The notes under the pieces were generated by a model. That model saw only the letters and a program-made list of their open reading frames with translations, was not told where the DNA came from and searched no databases. A DNA stretch of 10,957 nucleotides from CBFGRV01 sp965651265 (GTDB lineage Bacteria; Bacteroidota; Rhodothermia; Rhodothermales; VXPQ01): positions 1 through 10,957 of the forward strand of contig CBFGRV010000088.1 of assembly GCA_965651265.1 (NCBI GenBank). Reading direction: 5' to 3'. Numbering within the stretch: the stretch's first letter is position 1; the number at the start of each line of letters is the position of its first letter. Below, piece after piece: positions 1-9,124 of this stretch. Made by a program: the position numbers and the translations under genes.

Positions 1-1862
1 AGAAGGATCAGTCTTTCATTCGTCGGGACTTAGCGCATATCGGTGAAGAAGTCTATGCGCTTATTGAGGACCATGTTGGAAACCTGTGGGCATCGGCACG
101 ATCCGGGAAGATCTACTACGTCGAGATTGACGGCTACGAAGCACGCCTTCAGGAGTATGTCTACTCTAATCCGGGCGTAGTCGGTCAGATCATGTTCGCT
201 CGGCTAAGAGGACACGTACACATGCTTGGCCGCACTGGATTCTACGCGCCTGAAGTCATCGGTGGAGAGCACCGACTACGGTACTACCCCTACAATAGTG
301 AGTATGGATCTGAGGGAAAGTCGGACACCTTGTTGGCAGCGACCTCCGTAGATGACAAGCTCTGGCAGGTATTCACTGACCGCATCGAAATCGTCGAAAA
401 TTGCTCGAAGGGCTGTGATACCACCGTTCCCGCGGTGTTGACGTATCCCAAGTGGACTCGACCCGCGCGTGTCTTTGTCGACACCACCGGCGTTGCCTGG
501 ATATCCAGCGGGAGCATGCTCGTGCGCTACGATCCGTCGCTTCGTGTAGAGAAGTCGTATGACGCTATATTCCCGGCCATTCTTCGGCGCGTGTCGGCGA
601 TCGATTCCAACAGACTACTTTACGGAGGAGCGGGTACCACTGAAACGGATCAGGGAGCGCATCTAATCCAAAACTTGCCTTTTACACAAAACGCACTTCA
701 GTTCGAGTTCTCTTTGCCCAGCTACAACGACGTAAGCGGCAACGAATATCAGTACTGGCTGGAGGGCAAGGATCCCGGCTGGTCGGATTGGACGCGGGAG
801 ACCAGCAAGAACTACACGAACCTGATGGAGGGCACGTACAGGTTTCACGTGCGAGGCCGAAACGCCCAAGGCTCCATCTCGCCGACGAGCACCTATGTAA
901 TAAACATCTTGCCTCCATGGTACAGGTCCATGTGGGCCTACGGTGTCTACCTGCTCATGATCATCGGTCTGGCCCAGTTCGCACGGCGATACCAGCACAT
1001 GGTGGTCGAGACCAAACGAGCGAAGGAGCAGGAGCGCGAGCTCATCAGGGAGCGCGAGGTAAACGAGCGCCTCCAGGAGCTGAACGAGCGGTTGAAACAG
1101 GCGAACGATACGCTGCGCAAGGCGGACCGGCTCAAGGACGAGTTCCTCGCCAATACATCCCACGAGCTCCGCACACCGCTGACGGGCATCCTCGGCTGCG
1201 CCGCTATCCTCCGTGAAGAGGTCTCTGAGGATCAACGCGAGTTCGTCGAGATGATCGACGAGAATGGGGAACGGCTCTTGAGCACCCTGGACTCCCTGCT
1301 AGACCTCGCCCGGCTGCGCGCGGGCCTGATGGAGATGAATTTCATCGAGATGGACGTGGCCGAGAAGGCTCAAGAGATCATCGATACCTATCAGTCAGTG
1401 GCTGAGTCCAAAGGAATCGATCTGGTCGTAACCTCGAAGGGCGACGTGCGAGGTGTCTTTGACGAGTACTGCCTCGAGAGCGCCCTGGAGCACCTGATCG
1501 ATAACGCCGTAAAGTTCACGAATGAAGGGCGGGTTATCGTGAGCGTGAGCGGGGATGGTAGGGGCATTACACTGGAAGTCGCCGATACCGGCGTCGGCAT
1601 CGATGAGCAGTTCATGCCGTTCATCTTTGACGAGTTCAAGCAAGAGTCCACCGGACTCACCCGATCGCATGAGGGGAATGGTCTCGGGCTCGCCGTTACG
1701 GCGCGGATCGTGGAGCTGATGGGCGGCGAAATCGACGTCAGAAGCACGAAGGGTGTCGGTACCACCTTTACCGTTCGCTTTCCCCTCGAGCCGCCCCGGC
1801 GGCCGTTCGATGACGATTCGCTGCAACTAGAGTCCGCGAGCGAGCGAGGTGTCACTGCTTGA
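1..1862 (+). CDS. Membrane sensor histidine kinase, propeller/Y_Y_Y type (5' end missing)
   Basis: This is the C-terminal part of a two-component sensor kinase; the frame (codons from base 3) is open to the window edge, so the ATG at 192 is internal. Two stretches resemble Reg_prop beta-propeller repeats (DHVGNLWAS near 72-98 and DTTGVAWISS near 480-509). A Y_Y_Y sensor domain follows (about 690-915), then one membrane segment (about 930-985), a charged coiled coil (about 1005-1135), the HisKA H-box (SHELRTP, phospho-acceptor His at 1161-1163) and a HATPase domain. The HATPase has its N-box Asn at 1503, DTGVGID from 1584, FDEFKQ from about 1626 and GNGLGL at 1674-1691. It is therefore a periplasmic sensor with a cytoplasmic kinase that should phosphorylate a separate response regulator. 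Family members often end in a receiver plus AraC-type domain; this one ends about 50 codons after the G2 box with neither. Its ligand cannot be told. Domain calls are from motifs and order. Confidence 0.93.
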   Translation, partial: KDQSFIRRDLAHIGEEVYALIEDHVGNLWASARSGKIYYVEIDGYEARLQEYVYSNPGVVGQIMFARLRGHVHMLGRTGFYAPEVIGGEHRLRYYPYNSEYGSEGKSDTLLAATSVDDKLWQVFTDRIEIVENCSKGCDTTVPAVLTYPKWTRPARVFVDTTGVAWISSGSMLVRYDPSLRVEKSYDAIFPAILRRVSAIDSNRLLYGGAGTTETDQGAHLIQNLPFTQNALQFEFSLPSYNDVSGNEYQYWLEGKDPGWSDWTRETSKNYTNLMEGTYRFHVRGRNAQGSISPTSTYVINILPPWYRSMWAYGVYLLMIIGLAQFARRYQHMVVETKRAKEQERELIREREVNERLQELNERLKQANDTLRKADRLKDEFLANTSHELRTPLTGILGCAAILREEVSEDQREFVEMIDENGERLLSTLDSLLDLARLRAGLMEMNFIEMDVAEKAQEIIDTYQSVAESKGIDLVVTSKGDVRGVFDEYCLESALEHLIDNAVKFTNEGRVIVSVSGDGRGITLEVADTGVGIDEQFMPFIFDEFKQESTGLTRSHEGNGLGLAVTARIVELMGGEIDVRSTKGVGTTFTVRFPLEPPRRPFDDDSLQLESASERGVTA

Positions 1863-1887
1863 GGATCCAGGACATTCCTCAAGCAGT
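1854..1887 (+). terminator. 12-bp perfect stem-loop across the kinase stop codon
   Basis: Bases 1854-1865 (ACTGCTTGAGGA) are perfectly complementary to 1876-1887 (TCCTCAAGCAGT), with a 10-base loop. The kinase stop codon (TGA, 1860-1862) sits in the left arm. No T-run follows, so it is not a classical intrinsic terminator. It could be an RNA 3'-end or processing hairpin, or an attenuator before the acyltransferase gene, whose ATG lies 9 bases downstream. The stem is directly visible; the role is inferred. Confidence 0.6.
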
Positions 1888-1896
1888 AGCGCTTGG

Positions 1897-2688
1897 ATGA
1901 CCCGATACCTAAAAATCGCGAGACTCGCCTGGGCGATGGCGACGCGCACCGCCTACCTGGCGTCGAAGACTGCGCGCATGTCCGAGCGCGAAGCCCTGCA
2001 TTTCCGGGCCCAAAGGCAACGCATCGGGTGCCGTTTGCTGTGCCGTATCCTCGGCTTCCAGGTTCGAATCGAAGGGGATCTTCCGGACCACCGGGGCATG
2101 CTCGTGGTTTCGAACCATTTCGGAGTTCTCGATCCCATCATCCTAGCAAGCGAGATTCCCGCAGCCTTCGTGGGTAAAGCAGAACTCCGCAAGTGGCCCT
2201 TCATCGGATGGGTAGCCCTCACGCACGGACTTCTCCTGGTCGACCGTGAGCGCCGTACTACGGTTTCCCAGTTTACGAAGGAGGTGCGACGCCGCCTCGA
2301 TGCCGGCGTCCATGTACTCGTCTTCCCCGAAGGAACGACCAGCCCCGACGAGAATCTGCTTCCCTTTAAGACGGGTGCTTTCGAAGCGGTCAGCGGCGTG
2401 GAAGATGCCTACATTCTGCCCGTATACCTGGCCGTCGACACGGTAAATGGGAGGCAGGCCGTCGGGCCTGTGCGCAGGCAGGTTGTATGGTCCGATCCAA
2501 ACCTGCCCTTTTTGAAGCATGCGTGGGATGTAGCCGGGCTTCGTTCGATCCAGATGTCGATTCGAGTCGGCCGTCCGATTCGAACGTCAGGTCGGGATAG
2601 GAAGTCGCTGGCACAAGTTGCACAAGACGCGGTTGAAGCATTACGGGTCAGGCCCGGGGCGCTACCGGAAACATTAGCTCTCCGGTAG
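1897..2688 (+). CDS. PlsC-like 1-acylglycerol-3-phosphate acyltransferase
   Basis: Predicted lysophospholipid acyltransferase of the PlsC/LPLAT family, which transfers an acyl chain to 1-acyl-glycerol-3-phosphate to give phosphatidic acid at the inner membrane face. From the ATG at 1897 the protein has 263 residues. The catalytic HX4D motif is NHFGVLDP (His74, codon at 2116; Asp79), followed by the VDRERR block, the substrate-binding FPEGTTS (Phe143, codon at 2323), then FKTGAFEAV and the ILPVYLAV strand. A GTG at 1849 would add 16 residues and overlap the kinase by 14 bases. I prefer ATG 1897 because the extra codons lie in a 12-bp hairpin and encode a Ser-rich stretch unlike the family; neither start has a good ribosome binding site. 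The N-terminus is basic and amphipathic, fitting peripheral membrane attachment. Related acyltransferases act on ornithine lipids, so the exact acceptor is open. Confidence 0.9.
   Translation: MTRYLKIARLAWAMATRTAYLASKTARMSEREALHFRAQRQRIGCRLLCRILGFQVRIEGDLPDHRGMLVVSNHFGVLDPIILASEIPAAFVGKAELRKWPFIGWVALTHGLLLVDRERRTTVSQFTKEVRRRLDAGVHVLVFPEGTTSPDENLLPFKTGAFEAVSGVEDAYILPVYLAVDTVNGRQAVGPVRRQVVWSDPNLPFLKHAWDVAGLRSIQMSIRVGRPIRTSGRDRKSLAQVAQDAVEALRVRPGALPETLALR
2662..2688 (+). terminator. 8-bp stem-loop ending on the acyltransferase stop codon
   Basis: CTACCGGA (2662-2669) pairs perfectly with TCCGGTAG (2681-2688) around an 11-base loop; the TAG stop is the last three bases of the right arm. Downstream sequence is pyrimidine-rich (2690-2715) but has no solid T-run. 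It is a plausible 3'-end hairpin separating this gene from the protease gene at 2721. Function is inferred. Confidence 0.45.
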
Positions 2689-2720
2689 GGCTTCACATCT
2701 TCTCACTCCAGCTTTTCGCG

Positions 2721-4331
<1,611 letters not shown>

Positions 4332-4333
4332 TC

Positions 4334-5530
4334 ATGATTCGATACCTGACGGCAGGGGAGTCGCACGGCGAGGCGCTCATCGGTATCGTCGAAGGAATGC
4401 CCGCCGGCGTGCCGGTTACGCCGGAGGCGATCAATTACCATCTCGCGCGGCGCTGGCTCGGCTACGGACGCGGGGGCCGCTCGAAATTCGAGAAGGATCA
4501 GGTCCACATCTATTCAGGCGTGCGCTTCTCCAAGACGATGGGAAGCCCCATCGCCCTCCGGATCGACAATGCCGCCTACACAAAGGATCGGTCGGGATGG
4601 CCCGAGATCATGTCCGTGACCGGGACCGGAGAGAACGTGGATAAAGTAACGCTGCCCCGCCCGGGCCACGCCGATCTTGCCGGCATGCAGAAGTATGGGC
4701 TCGACGACATCCGACCCGTGATCGATAGGGCCAGCGCCCGCGAAACCGCGATGCGCGTTGCCTGCTGCACAATCCCCCGACTGCTCCTGAAGCAGTTCGG
4801 CATCGAGATCGGGAGCCACGTCGTGCAGATCGGCGACGTGGGAAGTGACGATCCGATGGACTGGCAGGACCTGGTTGCGGAGCTTCTTCCCCAGGGCGCC
4901 GAAGCGATCAATCGCGCGGCCGACCAGAGCGAACTTCGCATGCTGGATCCCGATCTGACGAAACGCGCCATCGAACACATCAACGAGACCAGGAAGAAGG
5001 GCGACTCGCTGGGGGGCGTTTATGAGGTCGTCGTCACCGGCGTACCGCCCGGGCTCGGGTCGTACGTGCAGTGGGATCGCCGACTCGACGGCCGTCTGGC
5101 GCAGGCGATCATGTCCATCCAGGCGCAGAAGGCCGTGGAGATCGGAGACGGCGTCCGCGCGGCCCGCCAACCCGGCTCGAGAGTGCACGATGCCATTACC
5201 GGCCGAAACGGTGCGTTCGAACGACGCAGCAACCGCGCCGGGGGCATCGAGGGCGGCATGTCGAACGGGATGCCGATCGTCGTCCGCGGATACATGAAAC
5301 CCATCCCCACACTCATCAAACCGCTCGAGAGCGTCGATGTGAAGTCCGGCGAATCGATGCCCACCCGCTACGAGCGGAGCGACGTCACGAGCGTGCCGGC
5401 TGCTTCGACCGTGGCGGAGGCCACGATCGCTCTCGTCATCGCCAACGCCTTTTTGGAGAAATACGGCGGCGACAGCCTGGACGAGATCCGGCCTCGATTT
5501 CAGGAGGATAAGAACGTCCTCCCCCGATAG
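4334..5530 (+). CDS. aroC: Chorismate synthase
   Basis: Catalyses the last step of the shikimate pathway, anti-1,4-elimination of phosphate from 5-enolpyruvylshikimate-3-phosphate to chorismate, in the cytoplasm with reduced FMN. The protein has 398 residues, near the longer bacterial forms. Signatures run along the whole length: RYLTAGESHG (residues 3-12, with catalytic His11), GRGGRSKFEKD (46-56), RPGHADLAG (109-117, second conserved His at 112), RASARETA (132-139), VTGVPPGLG, and RSNRAGGIEGGMSNG near the C-terminus. The start is the ATG at 4334, because family proteins begin a residue or two before RYLTAGESHG; a TTG at 4328 would add only two residues. It follows the protease stop by 2 bases, an unusual partner, with no other aromatic-pathway gene nearby. 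No ribosome binding site is visible, which fits coupling to the upstream gene. Confidence 0.97.
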   Translation: MIRYLTAGESHGEALIGIVEGMPAGVPVTPEAINYHLARRWLGYGRGGRSKFEKDQVHIYSGVRFSKTMGSPIALRIDNAAYTKDRSGWPEIMSVTGTGENVDKVTLPRPGHADLAGMQKYGLDDIRPVIDRASARETAMRVACCTIPRLLLKQFGIEIGSHVVQIGDVGSDDPMDWQDLVAELLPQGAEAINRAADQSELRMLDPDLTKRAIEHINETRKKGDSLGGVYEVVVTGVPPGLGSYVQWDRRLDGRLAQAIMSIQAQKAVEIGDGVRAARQPGSRVHDAITGRNGAFERRSNRAGGIEGGMSNGMPIVVRGYMKPIPTLIKPLESVDVKSGESMPTRYERSDVTSVPAASTVAEATIALVIANAFLEKYGGDSLDEIRPRFQEDKNVLPR

Positions 5531-5531
5531 T

Positions 5532-5584
5532 CGGACACGCATTCGCACCATTTCCGGGCCGATGGACTGACCCGATGGTGTCCG
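5532..5584 (+). terminator. Stem-loop region just after aroC
   Basis: Two alternative pairings start within a few bases of the aroC stop. CACCAT (5546-5551) plus CGGG (5555-5558) pair with CCCG plus ATGGTG (5571-5580), giving 10 bp with a 3-base bulge and a 12-base loop. Alternatively CGGACAC (5532-5538) pairs with GTGTCCG (5578-5584), which shares three bases with the first. Only TTT follows at 5591-5593, so an intrinsic terminator is possible but not proven. The rest of the gap, to 5758, shows no convincing promoter or small gene. Confidence 0.45.
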
Positions 5585-5758
5585 GCCTCGTTTGACGAAT
5601 GGAACATGAGACGCCCCCGGCGTTGCAAGTATCCCGCCGAAATAGCTAACGTGCGGCCTACTTGTTCGTCTACCCAGAGGACGAATGCCCGCTCGAAAGA
5701 CATGGGAAGATGAACGCCGGTATTTGCATCCAGTAGTAAGGTGTATTTCAACTCTGCT

Positions 5759-6226
5759 ATGTCAAGACGGGGTAAGCCGCACGACCATCTCTGTATTCTT
5801 CTGGCAGACGACGATCCGGACGATCGGATGCTTACCCAGCGCGCGCTCAAGAAGAGCCGCCTGGTCAACAAGCTTCACATGGTAGAGGATGGCGAGGAAT
5901 TGATGCGCTATCTCCGGCGTGAGGGTGAATATGCAGACCCGGAGGCGGCTCCCTGGCCGGGTCTGATCTTGCTGGATCTGAATATGCCTCGAAAGGACGG
6001 ACGCGAGGCCCTGAAGGAAATCAAATCAGATCCAAATCTCCGGCGCATTCCAGTGATCGTGCTTACAACCTCGGAGGCCGAACTGGATATCCTTCGCAGT
6101 TATGATCTGGGAGTGAATGCGTTCGTCACGAAACCAGTCACCTTTGATGGATTGGCGACGGCCATCCAGCGGCTGGGTGAGTTTTGGTTCGAGATTGTGA
6201 AGCTCCCGAATCCGGCGAATGTTTAG
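5759..6226 (+). CDS. Stand-alone Rcp1-like response regulator
   Basis: Single-domain CheY-fold receiver of 155 residues with no output domain, of the type seen beside phytochrome-like and hybrid kinases (Rcp1 style, with the acidic DDDPDD cluster and LDLNMPRKDG). All receiver residues are present: the acidic pocket at 17-22, phospho-acceptor Asp73 (codon 5975), switch Thr103 in VLTTS and Lys125 in FVTKP. It probably takes phosphate from, or passes it within, the hybrid kinase encoded next, whose ATG overlaps its end by 8 bases. The start is uncertain: the ATG at 5759 gives a family-like N-terminus, while a GTG at 5741 would add six residues; neither has a strong ribosome binding site. The roughly 230-base gap upstream makes this the first gene of a two-gene unit. 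The extended C-terminus after the last helix (EFWFEIVKLPNP) is common in this subfamily. Confidence 0.92.
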   Translation: MSRRGKPHDHLCILLADDDPDDRMLTQRALKKSRLVNKLHMVEDGEELMRYLRREGEYADPEAAPWPGLILLDLNMPRKDGREALKEIKSDPNLRRIPVIVLTTSEAELDILRSYDLGVNAFVTKPVTFDGLATAIQRLGEFWFEIVKLPNPANV

Positions 6227-8165
6227 TCCAGAGTCTGTTCCGATGCCTGATATGGAGCCGAGAGAAAATGTGCGCGTGTTGATCATCGAGGATGACGAGG
6301 ACGATTTTTTCATCGCCCGAAGCCTGCTCTCGAAGACGACCGGCATCAACTGCGACCTCCAGTGGGCGCGCAACTACGACGAGGGGTTGGAGGCTTTGAC
6401 GACCAACGGCTTCGATGTGTGCCTCGTCGACTATCGGCTTGGGGCACGAGACGGTCTGCAGCTGCTCCGCGAGGCCAATGAGCGAGGCGTGGTGACGCCA
6501 CTCATCCTCTTGACGGGCCAAGGGGATTACGAAGTGGACGTCCGCGCCATGATGGCGGGCGCGGCCGACTATCTCGTAAAAGGGCAGATCGACGCACAGC
6601 TGCTCGAGCGTTCGATTCGATATGCCCGCGAGCGCAAGCGTGCCGAGGAGCAGATACGTGAGCAGGCCCAGCTTCTGGACAAGGCGCGCGACGCAATCTG
6701 CGCCTACGACCTGGACCGGCGCGTCATCTACTGGAACAAGAGCGCCGAGCGACTGACCGGCTACTCGCACGAGGAGATCCAGCAGGCGGGCTCCGACAGC
6801 TTGCTCTACAGCGACAGGGAGAAAGTGGACCGTGCCTGGGCAACGGTGCTGTCGGAGGGAGAGTGGTCGGGTGACCTCCGTCAGATCACCAAGAATGGCG
6901 AAGAGCTTATCGTCGAGAGCCGGTGGACCCTCGTCCGCGACAATGTCGGCCGGCCCCGTTCCGTCCTAGCCATCAACACCGACGTCACCGAAAGGAAGCG
7001 GCTCGAATCCCATTTCCTCCGCGCGCAGCGCATGGAGAGCATCGGCAATCTCGTCGGAGGCATAGCGCACGACCTCGGCAATCTACTTGTGCCGATTCTT
7101 CTCGGGGTCAAGGTGTTGAGCAGCCGGTATGACGACAACGAGAAGACCATGCGCACGCTCGAGATGATTCGGCGAAGCGCCCAGCGCGGGTCTGACATGG
7201 TGAAGCAGGTTCTGGCGTTCGCTCGTGGGGTGGAGGGCGAACGCGTTCACCTCGACATCGGACACGTTATTCGAGAGGTCGAGAAGATCACCATCGAAGC
7301 CTTCCCTGCGACCATCGAGGTGAGGGTGGAGGTCGAGGACGATCTCCCGCCGGTACTCGGGGATACCACCCAGCTTCAGCAGGTCGTAATGAATCTTTGC
7401 GTGAATGCGCGAGATGCCATGCCCGATGGCGGCAGACTGGAAATCACTGCCATGCGGACCCGGTTCGGCGAGAAGTCTCCACGTACCAACCCTGATGCCG
7501 AACCGGGCGATTACGTGTGCATTCGCGTGATCGACACCGGCATGGGAATCCCTGCCAACGTGCGCGACAAAGTGTTCGAGCCATTCTTCACGACCAAACC
7601 GTCCGGCAAGGGTACGGGACTGGGGCTCTCCACCGTCTACAGCATCGTCAAGAGTCATGGCGGGTTCGTAGACGTGGACAGCACCGAAGGAGAAGGCACG
7701 ACCTTCTGCGTATACATTCCCACGGCTCCGCCCGAAGTCAGCCTCGAGGAAGAGCGGGACCACGTGCAGGTCGAGTACGGCAGCGGCGAGACCATTCTGC
7801 TGGTGGATGACGAGGAGTTTATCCGCGATTCTGCTTCCGAAACCCTTCAGGATTCGGGATTCAAAGTGATCACGGCCGAGAACGGTCGAGTGGCGATCGA
7901 TCTGTTCAAGAAGCGGCCTAACGAGATCGACCTCGTGATTACGGATCTGATGATGCCGGAGGTCGATGGGCTCGAGACCATCCGCGAGATCAAGAAGGTG
8001 CGGCGCGATGTGCCCATCATCGCGGCGAGCGGTATGGCCATAGATCGCTCGCAGGAGGCCATCAACGCCGGAGCCGCTCTTTTCGTGTCCAAGCCATTCA
8101 CGGCCGAGAAGCTGCTTGCCGCCATAAACGGCACATTGCCCCAGAAGGCCTCGAGTGCCTCGTGA
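6219..8165 (+). CDS. Hybrid sensor histidine kinase: receiver-PAS-HisKA-HATPase-receiver
   Basis: Soluble (no membrane segment seen) 648-residue phosphorelay kinase. Domains: receiver 1 (about 17-135; acidic cluster 24-29, Asp71, Thr99, Lys121), a coiled linker, PAS (about 152-262; CAYDLDRRVIYWN, ending NTDVTERKR), HisKA (H-box GGIAHDLGNLL, phospho-acceptor His284, codon 7068), HATPase (N-box Asn396, DTGMGIP 439-445, FEPFFTTK 453-460, GTGLGLS 465-471) and receiver 2 (about 522-640; Asp530/531, Asp576, Ser604, Lys625). Both receivers look active. In the H-box the usual HDLNN reads HDLGN; Asp285 and Asn288, the phosphatase-type positions, remain. The ATG at 6219 overlaps the response regulator stop by 8 bases, implying translational coupling; ATGs at 6243 and 6252 are alternatives that do not affect domains. 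The PAS signal and cofactor cannot be read from sequence. The final output must be elsewhere, since no DNA-binding domain is encoded here. Confidence 0.95.
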   Translation: MFSPESVPMPDMEPRENVRVLIIEDDEDDFFIARSLLSKTTGINCDLQWARNYDEGLEALTTNGFDVCLVDYRLGARDGLQLLREANERGVVTPLILLTGQGDYEVDVRAMMAGAADYLVKGQIDAQLLERSIRYARERKRAEEQIREQAQLLDKARDAICAYDLDRRVIYWNKSAERLTGYSHEEIQQAGSDSLLYSDREKVDRAWATVLSEGEWSGDLRQITKNGEELIVESRWTLVRDNVGRPRSVLAINTDVTERKRLESHFLRAQRMESIGNLVGGIAHDLGNLLVPILLGVKVLSSRYDDNEKTMRTLEMIRRSAQRGSDMVKQVLAFARGVEGERVHLDIGHVIREVEKITIEAFPATIEVRVEVEDDLPPVLGDTTQLQQVVMNLCVNARDAMPDGGRLEITAMRTRFGEKSPRTNPDAEPGDYVCIRVIDTGMGIPANVRDKVFEPFFTTKPSGKGTGLGLSTVYSIVKSHGGFVDVDSTEGEGTTFCVYIPTAPPEVSLEEERDHVQVEYGSGETILLVDDEEFIRDSASETLQDSGFKVITAENGRVAIDLFKKRPNEIDLVITDLMMPEVDGLETIREIKKVRRDVPIIAASGMAIDRSQEAINAGAALFVSKPFTAEKLLAAINGTLPQKASSAS

Positions 8166-8171
8166 CGAGTG

Positions 8172-8201
8172 CCGGCGCGGACGTGCAGCGCATGGCGCCG
8201 G
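8172..8201 (+). other. 7-bp GC-rich inverted repeat between kinase and methyltransferase
   Basis: CCGGCGC (8172-8178) pairs with GCGCCGG (8195-8201) around a 16-base loop, in the 53-base gap after the hybrid kinase stop. There is no T-run. In GC-rich DNA a 7-bp match of this kind can arise by chance, so it is a weak 3'-end hairpin candidate. Confidence 0.3.
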
Positions 8202-8218
8202 GAGCCTGACTCGGAGAG

Positions 8219-9124
8219 ATGGAATCGCCGAAACGTCGCGCCGACCTGCATCTCGTCACCGCGGTCAATACACACCTCTATCCCCGAATTCTGCACGACA
8301 GCCGCCTGGCCTTTCGCCTTTTTCACGCGGCCGTCCACGCTCTGACTCTCCGAAATTGGTACGTCCGACGGCGCTTGCGCCAGATCTCGCGTCGATTAGA
8401 ATTCGGTAGCTTCGAGGGTACCGTTGTGGATGCCGGGTCGGGAGCCGGCGATCACCTCTTCTATGTCGCGCGACGAGCCACGCGGGCTACCTGTATCGGG
8501 ATGGATCGCTCGGCCGAAGCGGTCGAGCTTTGCAGACGGCACGCCGGAGGAGATGGGCGCATCCAATTCAGACATGCGGATCTGGACGCCGCGCCGGAGA
8601 TCCCTGCGGCCGATCTCTTGCTGTGCATCACCGTCTTACAATACGTGCGTGATGACACGGCTCTGTTGAAGGCATTTCGCCGGGCCATTCGGCCCGAAGG
8701 CCGGCTGCTTCTTTACGTGCCCATGCGGAATGAACGAGTCCTTCCATTCTTTGAGCGGGTGGTGAGCGGTGGGCCCTCCGACTATGATTCCGTCCAGGGC
8801 CGTCGGCGCGTCTATCAGCTTGAGGAGGTTCGAGGGAAACTGGCAGAGGCCGGATTCGTGATTGAATCTGCAGAGGAGGCGTACGGCGCTTTCGGCAAGC
8901 TCGCTTTCGAGCTCCAGACGCTGCTCCTGCACGGCATGATACAGCACCGGTTGCCCATCAGGGCGCTTGCTGCGATTAGTGGTCTGCTTCTGCTGCCGCC
9001 GCTGCTGGTATTGATGGTGGTGGACTATGTCGCGCCCGTCCGCCGCGGAAACGGCTGGCTTGTTGTGGCGCGCCCCGCTCACCGACCGACCAATCCTGGG
9101 AATTTTTCGATAGCGCCTGCGTAG
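8219..9124 (+). CDS. Class I SAM-dependent methyltransferase with hydrophobic C-terminal segment
   Basis: Predicted S-adenosylmethionine-dependent methyltransferase, 301 residues; the substrate is unknown. The Rossmann-type core runs from about 66 to 170: motif I VVDAGSGAG (69-77), the ribose-binding acidic residue in GMDRS (Asp96), HADLD (119-123), ADLLLCITVLQYV (131-143) and the RPEGRLLLYVP strand (159-168). The first 65 residues form a basic helical extension. A C-terminal helical region ends in a hydrophobic stretch (about 249-270, ISGLLLLPPLLVLMVVDYV) followed by NGWLVVARP, the usual last strand. The hydrophobic stretch suggests contact with a membrane or a lipid, quinone or carotenoid-like substrate, which is inference only. 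The ATG at 8219 follows GGAGAG closely, nearer than an ideal ribosome binding site; no better start is seen. It shares no obvious pathway with its neighbours. The last six codons overlap the inverted repeat before valS. Confidence 0.85.
   Translation: MESPKRRADLHLVTAVNTHLYPRILHDSRLAFRLFHAAVHALTLRNWYVRRRLRQISRRLEFGSFEGTVVDAGSGAGDHLFYVARRATRATCIGMDRSAEAVELCRRHAGGDGRIQFRHADLDAAPEIPAADLLLCITVLQYVRDDTALLKAFRRAIRPEGRLLLYVPMRNERVLPFFERVVSGGPSDYDSVQGRRRVYQLEEVRGKLAEAGFVIESAEEAYGAFGKLAFELQTLLLHGMIQHRLPIRALAAISGLLLLPPLLVLMVVDYVAPVRRGNGWLVVARPAHRPTNPGNFSIAPA

Noticed and set aside
1849..1896. GTG at 1849 as the acyltransferase start, overlapping the kinase
   Set aside because: The extra 16 codons lie in a 12-bp hairpin and give a Ser-rich stretch unlike PlsC N-termini; ATG 1897 is preferred, though not proven.
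2061..2070. GGTTCGAATC resembles a tRNA T-arm
   Set aside because: It is inside the acyltransferase coding frame, and no acceptor, D or anticodon arms can be built around it.
4514..5551. Long open frame (345 codons) on the - strand opposite aroC
   Set aside because: It mirrors a full-length, strongly conserved aroC. The protein is His/Arg/Gly-rich with no recognisable family, as expected of antisense frames in GC-rich coding DNA.
5618..5639. 5-bp inverted repeat CGGCG/CGCCG upstream of the response regulator
   Set aside because: It is too short with a 12-base loop; expected by chance in GC-rich DNA.
5592..5650. TTGACG at 5592-5597 and TTGCAA at 5623-5628 as -35-like boxes before the response regulator
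   Set aside because: No acceptable -10 element lies at 16-18 bases from either, nor a Bacteroidota-type TAnnTTTG at the right place.
6138..7763. Long - strand frames opposite the hybrid kinase (6138-6770 and 7083-7763)
   Set aside because: They are shadows of a well-supported multi-domain kinase on the + strand, with no motifs of their own.
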